This document shows, piece by piece, positions 8,628-17,459 of a stretch of DNA of 64,000 nt. The position numbers were made by a program, and so were the translations under genes. The DNA is from Rhodospirillales bacterium (GTDB taxonomy: Bacteria > Pseudomonadota > Alphaproteobacteria > Rhodospirillales > Defluviicoccaceae). The notes below the pieces were generated by a model. It saw only the letters and a program-made list of their open reading frames with translations. It had not been told where the DNA came from and made no database searches. Location of the stretch: contig JADJQT010000002.1 in NCBI GenBank assembly GCA_016712595.1, positions 248,001-312,000 of the forward strand, in the 5' to 3' direction. Within the stretch, counting starts at the first letter, position 1. Each line of letters opens with the position of its first letter.

Positions 8628-10028
8628 GTGTTCGATGGCCTGAGCGAGCGACTGACCGGGATTTTCGACCGGTTGCGCAAACGCGGCGCGCTGAGCGAAG
8701 CCGATGTCGGCGAGGCGCTGCGCGAGGTGCGCGTGGCGCTGCTCGAAGCCGACGTCTCGCTGCCGGTGGTCAAAGACTTCATCTCCGGCGTGCGCGCGCG
8801 CGCGGTTGGCCAGGAGGTGCTGCGCAGCGTCACGCCGGCGCAGATGGTCGTCAAGATCGTTCACGATCATCTCATCGAGATCTTGAGTCCGGGTGAAGGC
8901 GAGGAACGGCGGCCCAGCGAAGACGGAGCCGGCATCAACCTCGTCGGCACGCCCCCCGTCGTGGTGCTCCTTGTCGGACTGCAGGGGTCCGGCAAGACGA
9001 CGACAGCGGGCAAGCTCGCCGTTCGCCTGCGCAAGCGCGAGAAGAAGCGGGTGCTGCTGGCTTCGCTCGACGTCTACCGTCCGGCGGCGCAGCAGCAGCT
9101 CGCCATTCTCGGCCAGCAGACGGACACTACCGTGCTCGACATCGTCGTCGGCGAGGAGCCTGTGGCGATCGCGTTGCGGGCGCTCGACGTCGGCCGCCGC
9201 CAGGGCTTCGATGTTATCATCCTCGATACCGCCGGCCGCCTTTCGATCGACGAGCGGATGATGGAGGAGGCGGCGGCGGTCAAGGCGGCGGCGCGCCCCG
9301 TTGAAACATTGCTCGTCGCCGATGCGCTGACCGGACAGGATGCCGTGGCGCTGGCGCGATCGTTCCACGAGAAAGTCGGCATCACCGGCATCGTGCTGAC
9401 CCGGGTCGACGGCGACGCGCGGGGCGGCGCGGCGCTCTCGATGCGCGCGGTTACCGGTTGTCCCATCCGGCTGATCGGCGTCGGCGAATCGCTGGACGCG
9501 CTCGATACCTTTCAGCCGCGACGGATCGCCGGGCGCATCCTTGGCATGGGAGATGTGGTCAGCCTCGTCGAGCGCGCCGCCGACGTCATTGAGCGCGAGG
9601 ATGCCGAAAAGCTGGCGCAGAAGCTGGTCAAGGGCGAATTCAACCTTGAGGACATGGCGGCGCAGTTCAAGCAGTTGCGCAAGATGGGCGATCTCAAGGG
9701 GCTGCTTGGCCTGCTGCCCGGTATCGGCAAGATCAAGCAGCAGCTCAGTGACGCCAAGATTGACGACAAGGTGATCGCGCGTCAGGAGGCGATCATCTTG
9801 TCGATGACGCCGAGCGAACGCCGGAACCCGAAGATTCTCAATGCCTCACGGCGCCGGCGCATCGCGGCCGGGTCGGGGGCTACGGTGCAAGATGTCAATC
9901 GCCTACTGAAACAGCACCAGCAGATGGCGATGATGATGAAGAAGATGGGTAAGATGGGCAAGCGCGGGCTATTGGGTGGTGGGCTGCCGGCGGGCATGCT
10001 CCCACCGGGAATGCTGCCGCCGCGTTAG
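8628..10028 (+). CDS. ffh: Signal recognition particle protein Ffh
   Basis: Ffh is the SRP54 GTPase that, with 4.5S RNA, binds signal sequences of nascent membrane proteins and hands them to FtsY. The 466 residues show the N-domain helix bundle (MFDGLSERLTGIFDRLRKRG), the G domain with P-loop GLQGSGKTTTAGKLA, DTAGRL and the TRVDGDARGGAALS block, and a Met-rich M domain (MTPSERRNPKI, then QQMAMMMKKMGKMGK) that binds RNA and signal peptide. The start is GTG at 8628. It leads a translation/secretion operon; rpsP follows after 120 bases. Confidence 0.97.
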   Translation: MFDGLSERLTGIFDRLRKRGALSEADVGEALREVRVALLEADVSLPVVKDFISGVRARAVGQEVLRSVTPAQMVVKIVHDHLIEILSPGEGEERRPSEDGAGINLVGTPPVVVLLVGLQGSGKTTTAGKLAVRLRKREKKRVLLASLDVYRPAAQQQLAILGQQTDTTVLDIVVGEEPVAIALRALDVGRRQGFDVIILDTAGRLSIDERMMEEAAAVKAAARPVETLLVADALTGQDAVALARSFHEKVGITGIVLTRVDGDARGGAALSMRAVTGCPIRLIGVGESLDALDTFQPRRIAGRILGMGDVVSLVERAADVIEREDAEKLAQKLVKGEFNLEDMAAQFKQLRKMGDLKGLLGLLPGIGKIKQQLSDAKIDDKVIARQEAIILSMTPSERRNPKILNASRRRRIAAGSGATVQDVNRLLKQHQQMAMMMKKMGKMGKRGLLGGGLPAGMLPPGMLPPR

Positions 10029-10148
10029 TCCCGGTGCGCTTTTGTCTCGGGCTCGCGGCACCCAGTTCATCTTTGGTCGAGGATGAGCCGGGAGGAACGG
10101 GCCTGCCGAGCGGTTTTCTGATCAGGGTCTCGAAAAGGAACAGAACGG

Positions 10149-10505
10149 ATGAGCGTGAGAATTCGCCTGGCTCGCGGTGGCGCCAAGAAGCGTCCCTTTT
10201 ACCGCATCGTTGTCGCCGACTCGCGCAGCCCGCGCGACGGCCGCTTCATTGAAGTGCTGGGCACCTATAATCCGATGCTCAAGCAGGAACATCCGGACCG
10301 GATCGTGCTCAAGTCCGAGCGCGTGCAGCACTGGCTGCAGCACGGCGCGACTCCGAGCGAGCGGGTTGCGCGCTTTTGCGCCTCGGCCGGCCTGATGGAA
10401 CTGCCCGAGCGCCCTCAGCAGGCGAAAAAATCACAGCCGAAGGCGAAGGCGCAGGAGCGGCTCAAGGCCGCCGCGGCAGAGGCGGCCGAGCAGGCGGCAT
10501 CCTGA
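10149..10505 (+). CDS. rpsP: 30S ribosomal protein S16
   Basis: S16 is a small-subunit assembly protein. The 118 residues begin MSVRIRLARGGAKKRPFYRI and include SPRDGRFIEVLGTYNP and the helix around ERVQHWLQHGATPSERV. A lysine/alanine-rich tail of about 35 residues extends beyond the 80-residue core, common in alphaproteobacteria. AAAAGGAAC precedes the ATG. rimM, whose product assists 30S maturation, follows closely. Confidence 0.97.
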   Translation: MSVRIRLARGGAKKRPFYRIVVADSRSPRDGRFIEVLGTYNPMLKQEHPDRIVLKSERVQHWLQHGATPSERVARFCASAGLMELPERPQQAKKSQPKAKAQERLKAAAAEAAEQAAS

Positions 10506-10545
10506 GTTTTTGCACGGCGAGCAACCCAGCGGCGATGACGCGGCC

Positions 10546-11184
10546 ATGGCGGCGAATTGTTCAACGAAGCGTTGGGGCGACACGCGTGTCTGCATCGGGG
10601 AGATCACCGCTGCGCACGGCGTAAGGGGTGAGCTGTGTGTGCGCAGCTTTGCCGCCGAGCCGGCGGATTTTGTTGCCTATGGCCCCCTGGAAACCGAAAC
10701 TGGCGACCGGCTTTTGCACCTGCGCATCGTCGGGCAAAAGAAGGCGGGGTTCATCGTTCGTGCCGCCGGGATCGAAGATCGTACCCTCGCCGAGGCGCTT
10801 CGCGGGGAGAAGCTGTTCGTCCGCCGCGCCCGCCTGCCGGCGCTGTCGGCGGACGAATTCTACCATGCGGACCTCGTCGGCCTTGCGGCCGAGGTCGACG
10901 ATGCGGCTGCGAACGGTGGAGTTCAGGTGCACGGGCGCGTCGCGGCTGTGCACGATTTCGGTGCCGGGCCGATTCTCGAGATCACCTTCGACGATGGCCC
11001 GTCGATGCTGGTGCCGTTCAACCGCGAAGCGGTCCCCGTCGTCGACATCGACGCGGGATGCATCGTCGTTGCCGCCTTGCCAGGGCTGACGTCGCCAGAT
11101 CCGGCATCGCTGGAGCAAGACGTCCCCTCGCCCGACGAGAGCGATGAGCCGCTCGAACCCGAAGGGGAGCGCGCGTCATGCTGA
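10546..11184 (+). CDS. rimM: Ribosome maturation factor RimM
   Basis: RimM helps form the 30S head by binding S19. The protein of 212 residues has the N-terminal RimM barrel (VCIGEITAAHGVRGELCVRSF), the linker segment AEALRGEKLFVRRARLPAL, EFYHADLVGL and the PRC-like barrel (ILEITFDDGPSMLVPFNREAVPVVD). ATG 10546 is chosen; an in-frame TTG at 10510 would add 12 residues. An acidic Pro-rich tail of about 30 residues ends the protein and overlaps the trmD start by 7 bases, implying translational coupling. Confidence 0.95.
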   Translation: MAANCSTKRWGDTRVCIGEITAAHGVRGELCVRSFAAEPADFVAYGPLETETGDRLLHLRIVGQKKAGFIVRAAGIEDRTLAEALRGEKLFVRRARLPALSADEFYHADLVGLAAEVDDAAANGGVQVHGRVAAVHDFGAGPILEITFDDGPSMLVPFNREAVPVVDIDAGCIVVAALPGLTSPDPASLEQDVPSPDESDEPLEPEGERASC

Positions 11185-12242
11185 TGTCTGCGCCTGTCCC
11201 GTGGACTGCGCGGGTGCTGACCATCTTTCCGGACATGTTTCCAGGTCCGCTCGCCGCTTCGCTGGCCGGGCAAGGCCTTGCCAGCGGGCTGTGGTCGCTC
11301 GAAACGGTGGACATTCGCTCATTCGCACGCGATAAACACGCCTCCGTCGACGATACACCGTTCGGTGGCGGTCCCGGCATGATCATGCGGCCGGACGTCG
11401 TCGACGCGGCGATCGGTGCGGCGGTGGATGGCGACGTGGATCTGCCGTTGGTGTTTCTCACGCCGCGCGGCCGGCCCTTCGATCAGCAGCGGGCGCGGGA
11501 ACTGGCCGCAGGGCCGGGGATCGCGGTGCTGTGCGGGCGATACGAGGGCATCGACGAGCGGGTGCTCACGGCGCGACGTCCGGAAGAGATCAGCCTCGGC
11601 GACTTTGTGCTGTCGGGCGGCGAGCCGGCAGCGATCGCAGTGATCGATGCCTGCGTCCGGTTATTGCCGGGTATCGTCGGGGATGCCCGATCGCTGGTGG
11701 ACGAGAGTTTTGAGCGGGGACTTCTTGAGTACCCGCAGTATACGCGGCCTCGCCAGTGGCAGGGCTGCGAGGTCCCGGAAGTCCTGCTCTCCGGCCATCA
11801 CGGGCGGATCGCCCAATGGCGGCGGGAACAGAGCGAACGGCAGACCCGCGAACGTCGCCCCGATCTTTGGGCGCGTTTTCGCGCGACAGGAACTTGCGCC
11901 GCTCCCCGCCATCCACGTTGGGGCGGGCGCCGATTTGTGACGCTGAGGACGACCAGCCATGACGATCATCGAGGAACTGGAAAACGAACAAATCGCGGCG
12001 CTCACGGCCGCCGGATCACCACCCTGGTTTGCTCCCGGCGACACGCTGCGGGTGAAGGTGAAGGTGGTCGAGGGCTCTCGCGAGCGCCAGCAGGCATTCG
12101 AGGGCGTCTGCATTGCGCGGCGCAATCGCGGTCTGAACTCGTCATTTACCGTGCGCAAGATCTCGTACGGAGAGGGCGTCGAGCGGGTTTTTCCGCTTTA
12201 TTCGCCGTCCATCGCCGCGATCGAGGTCGTGCGTCGCGGTGA
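11178..12242 (+). CDS. trmD: tRNA (guanine-N1)-methyltransferase TrmD, frame running into rplS
   Basis: TrmD methylates G37 of tRNAs that read CNN codons, using SAM. The SPOUT trefoil-knot fold is clear in the first 235 residues: VLTIFPDMFPG, SVDDTPFGGGPGM, GIAVLCGRYEGIDERV, SLGDFVLSGGEPAA and the C-terminal helical part ending RRPDLWARF near 11880. From there the frame stays open to 12242, 284 bases into rplS, and the residues become Arg/His-rich like a shadow of rplS. A +1 shift near 11880 would end the protein at 11940, the expected length. Either the coding end is wrong through a sequence error or the protein has an odd tail. The gene is certain; the end is not. Confidence 0.85.
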   Translation: MLMSAPVPWTARVLTIFPDMFPGPLAASLAGQGLASGLWSLETVDIRSFARDKHASVDDTPFGGGPGMIMRPDVVDAAIGAAVDGDVDLPLVFLTPRGRPFDQQRARELAAGPGIAVLCGRYEGIDERVLTARRPEEISLGDFVLSGGEPAAIAVIDACVRLLPGIVGDARSLVDESFERGLLEYPQYTRPRQWQGCEVPEVLLSGHHGRIAQWRREQSERQTRERRPDLWARFRATGTCAAPRHPRWGGRRFVTLRTTSHDDHRGTGKRTNRGAHGRRITTLVCSRRHAAGEGEGGRGLSRAPAGIRGRLHCAAQSRSELVIYRAQDLVRRGRRAGFSALFAVHRRDRGRASR

Positions 12243-12426
12243 CGTGCGCCGGGCGAAGCTGTACTATCTGCGCTCGCGTCGCGGCAAGAGCGCGCGCATC
12301 TCCGAGAAGACGGACGGCTACGTCGCCAAGGTCACGGCGGCCGAGCGCGAAACGGCGGCACAGCAAAAGCAGGCAGCCGCGCAGGCGCAGGCCAAGCCAG
12401 TGGCGAGCGAAACCGAACCCGCCTGA
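11959..12426 (+). CDS. rplS: 50S ribosomal protein L19
   Basis: L19 sits at the subunit interface of the large ribosomal subunit. The core of about 115 residues is standard: FAPGDTLRVKVKVVEGSRER, QAFEGVCIARRNRGLNSSFT, ISYGEGVERVFPLYSP and KLYYLRSRRGKSARI. A 40-residue Ala/Gln-rich tail follows. It is the last gene of the ffh-rpsP-rimM-trmD-rplS order. Its first 284 bases lie within the open trmD frame, in a different frame. leuC begins 54 bases later. Confidence 0.97.
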   Translation: MTIIEELENEQIAALTAAGSPPWFAPGDTLRVKVKVVEGSRERQQAFEGVCIARRNRGLNSSFTVRKISYGEGVERVFPLYSPSIAAIEVVRRGDVRRAKLYYLRSRRGKSARISEKTDGYVAKVTAAERETAAQQKQAAAQAQAKPVASETEPA

Positions 12427-12480
12427 GCAGACGATGGTTTAGGCGGCACCAGCGTCGCTGGCCGCCGCAAGGAGGATCGT

Positions 12481-13890
12481 GTGGCGAAGCCGCGGACACT
12501 CTTCGACAAGATCTGGGATGCGCACCTCGTCGACGTGCAAGCAGACGGCACGTGCCTGCTTTACGTCGATCGGCATCTCGTTCATGAGGTGACGAGCCCT
12601 CAGGCCTTCGAGGGCCTGCGCACGGCGATGCGATCCGTGCGCAGGCCCGACTCCACGCTTGCTGTCGCCGATCACAACGTGCCGACGACGGACCGTTCGC
12701 GCGGCATTACCGATACTGAATCGCGCATCCAAATCGAAACCCTGGCGCAGAACTGCGCCGACTTCGGCGTGCCCTACTTCTCGATGGCCGACGAACGGCA
12801 GGGGATCGTGCACATCATCGGCCCGGAGCAGGGGTTCACTTTGCCGGGAACGACGATCGTTTGCGGCGATTCCCACACCGCGACGCACGGGGCCTTCGGC
12901 GCGCTCGCCTTCGGCATTGGCACGAGCGAGGTCGAGCACGTGCTGGCCACGCAGACGCTTTTGCAGGCGCCGGCGAAAAACATGCGGGTTGCAATCCGCG
13001 GCGACTTGCCGACAGGCATCGGTGCCAAGGACCTGATTCTCGCGATCATCAGCGCCATTGGTACCGCGGGCGGCACCGGCTATGTCATCGAGTACTGCGG
13101 TGAGGCCGTGCGCAAGCTGAGCATGGAAGGCCGGATGACGGTCTGCAACATGACCATCGAGGCGGGTGCCCGCGCGGGACTCATCGCCCCCGACGAGACC
13201 ACCTTCGACTACCTCAAGGGCCGCCCCATGGCGCCCGCAGGCGCGGCGTGGGAGCAGGCGCTCGACTGGTGGCGGACCCTGCCGTCCGACGATGGCGCCG
13301 TCTACGACAAGGACGTAGTCCTTGACGCTGCCAGCATCGAGCCGCTGGTCACCTGGGGAACGAGCCCAGAGGACGTCGTGCCGGTCACAAGCGTCGTCCC
13401 CGATCCGGCCGGCGCGGCAAGCGAGAGCAAGCGGCGCGCGATGGAACGGTCCCTGCAATACATGGGACTGAAGGCCGGCATGCGCATTCAGGACGTCCGC
13501 ATCGACCGAGTCTTCATCGGCTCATGCACAAACGGCCGCATTGAGGACCTTCGCGAAGCGGCGCTCATCGCCCGCGGGCGGAAAGTCGCGGCGGGTGTTG
13601 GCGCCATGGTGGTGCCGGGATCGGGGCTGGTCAAGGTTCAGGCCGAGCAGGAGGGACTGGATCGCATCTTTATCGATGCTGGTTTTGAATGGCGCGAGCC
13701 CGGTTGCTCCATGTGTCTTGCCATGAACGCCGACCGGCTGGAGCCGGGCGAGCGCTGTGCGTCAACGTCGAATCGCAACTTTGAGGGCCGCCAAGGGCGT
13801 GGTGGGCGGACGCACCTGATGAGCCCGGCAATGGCCGTTGCCGCGGCCATTGCCGGCCACCTCGCAGACGTGCGCGACTTGCTTGCCTGA
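12481..13890 (+). CDS. leuC: 3-isopropylmalate dehydratase large subunit
   Basis: With LeuD this aconitase-family enzyme isomerises 2-isopropylmalate to 3-isopropylmalate in leucine synthesis. The 469 residues match LeuC closely: LFDKIWDAHLV, VADHNVPTTDR, CGDSHTATHGAFGALAFGIG and the [4Fe-4S] cysteines in SCTNGR, CSMC. The start is GTG at 12481 after a strong AAGGAGG. leuD follows after 78 bases; the spacing from rplS suggests possible read-through from the ribosomal operon. Confidence 0.97.
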   Translation: MAKPRTLFDKIWDAHLVDVQADGTCLLYVDRHLVHEVTSPQAFEGLRTAMRSVRRPDSTLAVADHNVPTTDRSRGITDTESRIQIETLAQNCADFGVPYFSMADERQGIVHIIGPEQGFTLPGTTIVCGDSHTATHGAFGALAFGIGTSEVEHVLATQTLLQAPAKNMRVAIRGDLPTGIGAKDLILAIISAIGTAGGTGYVIEYCGEAVRKLSMEGRMTVCNMTIEAGARAGLIAPDETTFDYLKGRPMAPAGAAWEQALDWWRTLPSDDGAVYDKDVVLDAASIEPLVTWGTSPEDVVPVTSVVPDPAGAASESKRRAMERSLQYMGLKAGMRIQDVRIDRVFIGSCTNGRIEDLREAALIARGRKVAAGVGAMVVPGSGLVKVQAEQEGLDRIFIDAGFEWREPGCSMCLAMNADRLEPGERCASTSNRNFEGRQGRGGRTHLMSPAMAVAAAIAGHLADVRDLLA

Positions 13891-13968
13891 GCAGTGTCCA
13901 AAGCCGACGCTAGGACGGCCCGCCAGGATTAGGCCAACCGGAATCGGCCAGGGAAGAAAGGACAGGGA

Positions 13969-14589
13969 ATGAAACCCTTCACCACCTTGACCGGCGTTGC
14001 GGCGCCCCTACCGATGATGAATGTCGATACCGACATGATCATCCCCAAGCAGTTCTTGAAAACGATCAAGCGCTCCGGCCTCGGCAAGAGCCTGTTCTTC
14101 GAGATGCGTTACGACGATGCCGGGGCGGAGGTCGAAGACTTCGTGCTCAACCGCCCGTCTTATCGCCAAGCGGTTATTCTGATCGCAGGCGAGAATTTTG
14201 GCTGTGGATCGTCCCGCGAACATGCGCCATGGGCGCTGCTCGATTTCGGCATAAGATGTATTATCGCTTCGAGCTATGCGGATATATTCTTTAATAACTG
14301 TTTCAAAAACGGCATTCTTCCCATCCGGCTTCCGAAGGAGCAGGTCGACGTCTTGTCGGCGATGGCCGGACTTGGCGCGAACGCGACATTTACCATCGAT
14401 CTTATTGGACAGACAATCCAGACGCCCGATGGCGCTCAGATCGGCTTCGATGTCGATCCATTTCGCAAGGCCTGCCTGATCGGTGGATTGGACGACATCG
14501 GGCTGACCTTGCAGAAGGTGGAGAAGATCACTGCCTTCGAACAGCGGCAGGCCACCGAGCAGCCCTGGCTGCGATCACCCGCCGCATGA
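13969..14589 (+). CDS. leuD: 3-isopropylmalate dehydratase small subunit
   Basis: This is the swivelling-domain subunit that completes the LeuCD isomerase active site. The 206 residues contain MNVDTDMIIPKQFLKTI, the GENFGCGSSREHAPWAL block that contacts the substrate, and FFNNCFKNGILPIRLP. It is full length, has a good GGACAGGGA-type ribosome site, and is 60 bases upstream of leuB. Confidence 0.97.
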   Translation: MKPFTTLTGVAAPLPMMNVDTDMIIPKQFLKTIKRSGLGKSLFFEMRYDDAGAEVEDFVLNRPSYRQAVILIAGENFGCGSSREHAPWALLDFGIRCIIASSYADIFFNNCFKNGILPIRLPKEQVDVLSAMAGLGANATFTIDLIGQTIQTPDGAQIGFDVDPFRKACLIGGLDDIGLTLQKVEKITAFEQRQATEQPWLRSPAA

Positions 14590-14649
14590 TTGCAGGCCCG
14601 CGCCTGCGCCACGCGTTATTTCGTCCGAAGAGAAGCGGGAGAGATAAGA

Positions 14650-15762
14650 ATGGCTGAAAAGAAAACACTCCTCTTCCTTGCTGGAGACGGCATCGGACCG
14701 GAAGTGATGGCCGAAGTCGTGCGGCTGATCGACTGGCTCGACCGCAAGCGTGGCTTCGGATTCAATATTGTCGAGGGGCTCGTCGGCGGGGCGTCGATCG
14801 ATGCGCACGGCACGCCGCTCACCGACGCGACGATGGCGGACGCGCTGCGCGCCGACGCCGTGCTTCTCGGCGCCGTTGGCGGTCCGAAGTGGGACAATCT
14901 GTCGTTCGAGCTCAAGCCGGAACGTGGCCTTCTGCGCTTGCGCAAGGAAATGGAGCTCTTCGCCAATCTCCGCCCGGCGGTGGTCTTCGACGCGTTGGTC
15001 GATGCCTCGCCGCTCAAGCCGGAAATCGTGCGGGGGCTCGACATTTTGATTCTGCGGGAACTGACCGGCGGCGTTTACTTCGGCCAGCCGCGCGGTATCG
15101 AGGATTTGCCGGGCGGCGGCCGTCGCGGCGTGAATACGCAAGTCTATACGACCGACGAGATCGTACGGATCGCCCGCATTGCCTTCGAGCTCGCCGGGAA
15201 GCGCTCCGGGAAGGTGTGCTCGGTCGAGAAATCAAACGTCATGGAATCGGGCGTGCTCTGGCGTCAGGACGTGCAGGCCCTGCACGACGCCGAATTCCCC
15301 GCCATCGAGCTGAGCCATATGTACGCGGATAACTGCGCGATGCAGCTCATCCGGGAACCGCGACAGTTCGACGTTATTCTGACCGACAATCTGTTCGGCG
15401 ATATGCTCTCGGACGAAGCGGCGATGTTGACCGGCTCGCTTGGCATGCTGCCCTCTGCTTCCCTCGGCGCTGCCGGGGCGGACGGGCGGCGGCGCGCACT
15501 CTATGAGCCGGTGCATGGCTCGGCGCCGGATATTGCCGGGCGGGGCATCGCCAACCCGCTCGCCACGCTGCTCAGCTTCGCCATGTGTCTGCGCTATTCC
15601 TTCGATCTTGGCGCCGAGGCGGACTTGATCGAGACGGCGATCAAGAGCGTGCTTGATGGCGGCCTGCGTACCGCCGATATCATGCAGCCTGGCAAGGCGC
15701 GCGTCTCGACCCGGGTGATGGGCGAGACCATTCTGCGCGAACTCGACAAGTTGACCGCCTGA
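14650..15762 (+). CDS. leuB: 3-isopropylmalate dehydrogenase
   Basis: LeuB oxidatively decarboxylates 3-isopropylmalate to 2-oxoisocaproate with NAD. The protein of 370 residues has LLFLAGDGIGPEVMAE, GAVGGPKWD, the substrate arginines in RGLLRLRKEM and LRELTGGVYFG, the metal-binding DNLFGDMLSDEAAM and the NAD-binding YEPVHGSAPDIAG. ATG 14650 follows GGGAGA; an in-frame extension to 14590 lacks family similarity. It completes leuC-leuD-leuB. Confidence 0.97.
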   Translation: MAEKKTLLFLAGDGIGPEVMAEVVRLIDWLDRKRGFGFNIVEGLVGGASIDAHGTPLTDATMADALRADAVLLGAVGGPKWDNLSFELKPERGLLRLRKEMELFANLRPAVVFDALVDASPLKPEIVRGLDILILRELTGGVYFGQPRGIEDLPGGGRRGVNTQVYTTDEIVRIARIAFELAGKRSGKVCSVEKSNVMESGVLWRQDVQALHDAEFPAIELSHMYADNCAMQLIREPRQFDVILTDNLFGDMLSDEAAMLTGSLGMLPSASLGAAGADGRRRALYEPVHGSAPDIAGRGIANPLATLLSFAMCLRYSFDLGAEADLIETAIKSVLDGGLRTADIMQPGKARVSTRVMGETILRELDKLTA

Positions 15763-15802
15763 TCGCGCCCCCGCCGATACGGGTTTCGCGATCCCGACCG
15801 CA

Positions 15803-16381
15803 ATGACGTCTGCTCCGGGCCTTGTCGTGCGTGACGCCATCGTGTCCGATGTGGAAATGATCCGGCGGATCTATGCGCACTATGTGGCTACCGGCCTTGC
15901 GACGTTCGAGGAAACCACGCCGCCGGGCGCCGTCATGGCCGAGCGGTGGCGGGCGGTGCGCAGCGCCGGGCTTCCCTATCTGGTGGCTGAGTGTAAGGGC
16001 GATGTCGTCGGCTATTGTTACGCCGCAGCCTATCGCAGCCGCTCGGCGTATCGTTTTACCGTCGAGGACTCGGTTTACGTCGCCGATGGTCTGAGCAGGC
16101 GCGGTGTCGGTCGAGCCTTGCTTTCGACGCTGATCGCGCGTTGCGAGGCGGGACCGTGGCGGCAGATGGTCGCCGTCATCGGCGACAGCAACAACACTGC
16201 GTCGATTTCTCTGCACACGAATCAGGGGTTCCGCCCGGTCGGCACACTCAACGCTGTCGGCTTCAAGCTCAACCGCTGGGTCGACTGCGTGCTCATGCAG
16301 CGCGCGCTGGGTGAGGCAGCGTCGACGCCGCCCAAACCCGGTTCTGCCGTTGGTGGACTCGTTCGCGGCGATCCCGCTTAG
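15803..16381 (+). CDS. GNAT-family N-acetyltransferase (phosphinothricin/methionine sulfoximine acetyltransferase-like)
   Basis: The 192-residue protein follows the Pat/MddA subgroup of GNAT acetyltransferases, which use acetyl-CoA to acetylate small amino-acid analogues. Motifs: IRRIYAHYVATGLATFEE, GYCYAAAYRSRSAYRFTVE, the acetyl-CoA loop RRGVGRALLS, and NTASISLHTNQGFRPVGTL. The last 25 residues are a Pro/Gly-rich extension. It ends tail to tail with the methyltransferase on the other strand, overlapping by 4 bases. Detoxification is inferred from the family. Confidence 0.85.
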   Translation: MTSAPGLVVRDAIVSDVEMIRRIYAHYVATGLATFEETTPPGAVMAERWRAVRSAGLPYLVAECKGDVVGYCYAAAYRSRSAYRFTVEDSVYVADGLSRRGVGRALLSTLIARCEAGPWRQMVAVIGDSNNTASISLHTNQGFRPVGTLNAVGFKLNRWVDCVLMQRALGEAASTPPKPGSAVGGLVRGDPA

Positions 16382-17166
16382 TGCGTCGTGGCGATGACGA
16401 ACAAACGGCGGAACGGGAACAGGGTCAGCCCATCCGCGCGTTGCGGATAGGCACGGGCAACCCGCCGGCCATAGTCCTGGAGAAACGCGTCGCGCTCCTG
16501 GCCTTCAAGTGCGGCGAGCACCGGCCGCAGGCCCGTGCCGCTCGTCCACGCCACGACCGGATTTTCGCCCGGCAGGATATGCAGGTAGACCGCCTCCCAG
16601 ATATCCAGCGATGACGTCAGGGGCAGGAGCATCTCAGCGTAGACGGCGGGCGGCATGACCGGTTGCAGGCGCAAGACCTTGCGCAGGCGATCCCGCCATG
16701 GTCCGGCCTCGGCAGATTCGACGATCGTCGTGTGCGAAGGTTCACCATGGTTGCGTGGCATCTGCATCGCCAGCACGCCGCCCGGACGTAGATAACTCAA
16801 CAGCCGCGGCAGCAGGGAATGGTGATCGTCGAGCCATTGCAATGCCGCGTTGGAAAAAATCAAATCCGCCGGCTCCCGCGGTTCCCAGCGGGCGATGTCG
16901 GCATTGATCCAGGTAATGCTGCTCGGTTCCCGTTTCGCCTCGGCGAGCATCGCTGGTGATTGGTCAATGCCGGTGATCTTTGCCCCGGGCCAGCGGGCGA
17001 CCAGGCGGCGGGTGATGTGGCCTGCGCCACAGCCGAGATCGTAAATGGTATTGGGAACTGACAAGTCGACGCGATTGAGCAGATCAATCGCCGGGCGCAG
17101 CCTCTCCCAATCGAACGTCCGGTAAACCACTGGGTTCCAGTCGTTCGTCTCTTCCAGAGCGGACAT
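16378..17166 (-). CDS. tam: Trans-aconitate 2-methyltransferase-like SAM enzyme
   Basis: The 262-residue class I SAM methyltransferase resembles Tam, which methyl-esterifies trans-aconitate. Seen: WNPVVYRTFDWERLRPAIDLL, the SAM loop IYDLGCGAGHITRRL, ITGIDQSPAML, DLIFSNAALQWLDDH and the C-terminal PYPQRADGLTLFPFRRLF-like end. The chosen ATG at 17166 gives the family N-terminus; frames further upstream would run into the small membrane-protein gene 6 bases away. Exact substrate is inferred. Confidence 0.85.
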   Translation of the reverse strand: MSALEETNDWNPVVYRTFDWERLRPAIDLLNRVDLSVPNTIYDLGCGAGHITRRLVARWPGAKITGIDQSPAMLAEAKREPSSITWINADIARWEPREPADLIFSNAALQWLDDHHSLLPRLLSYLRPGGVLAMQMPRNHGEPSHTTIVESAEAGPWRDRLRKVLRLQPVMPPAVYAEMLLPLTSSLDIWEAVYLHILPGENPVVAWTSGTGLRPVLAALEGQERDAFLQDYGRRVARAYPQRADGLTLFPFRRLFVIATTH

Positions 17167-17171
17167 AGGGC

Positions 17172-17357
17172 TCAGTGGGGTGCTTGTTCGTCGAACGACT
17201 GCTTGATCTGTAGAAAATTGAACAGAACGCTGCCGACGAAGAATGCCAAACCTGTGTAGTACATGGTCGCTTCCTCGGCGCGGGATGCGATGTAAAGCGC
17301 GAACAAGCCGATCACCGCGACCATAAATCCGACCACCCACCTGCCGACGTTGGGCAT
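17172..17357 (-). CDS. Small two-helix membrane protein of unknown function
   Basis: The 61-residue protein has two hydrophobic stretches, VVGFMVAVIGLFALYIA and YYTGLAFFVGSVLFNFL, separated by a short charged SRAEEAT loop, and a polar tail. I do not recognise the family. It lies 5 bases upstream of the Tam-like gene on the same strand, so they are probably co-transcribed. A GGGAGAAAC ribosome site precedes the ATG. Confidence 0.7.
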   Translation of the reverse strand: MPNVGRWVVGFMVAVIGLFALYIASRAEEATMYYTGLAFFVGSVLFNFLQIKQSFDEQAPH

Positions 17358-17459
17358 TTGCGTTTCTCCCTTATGCCGTCACTTTGCGGTGCAACATCTC
17401 GCCTATTCATCGGCCGGGCGCAAGCATCTTTGCGTTCCGTGGCGCAAACAAAGGCATTT

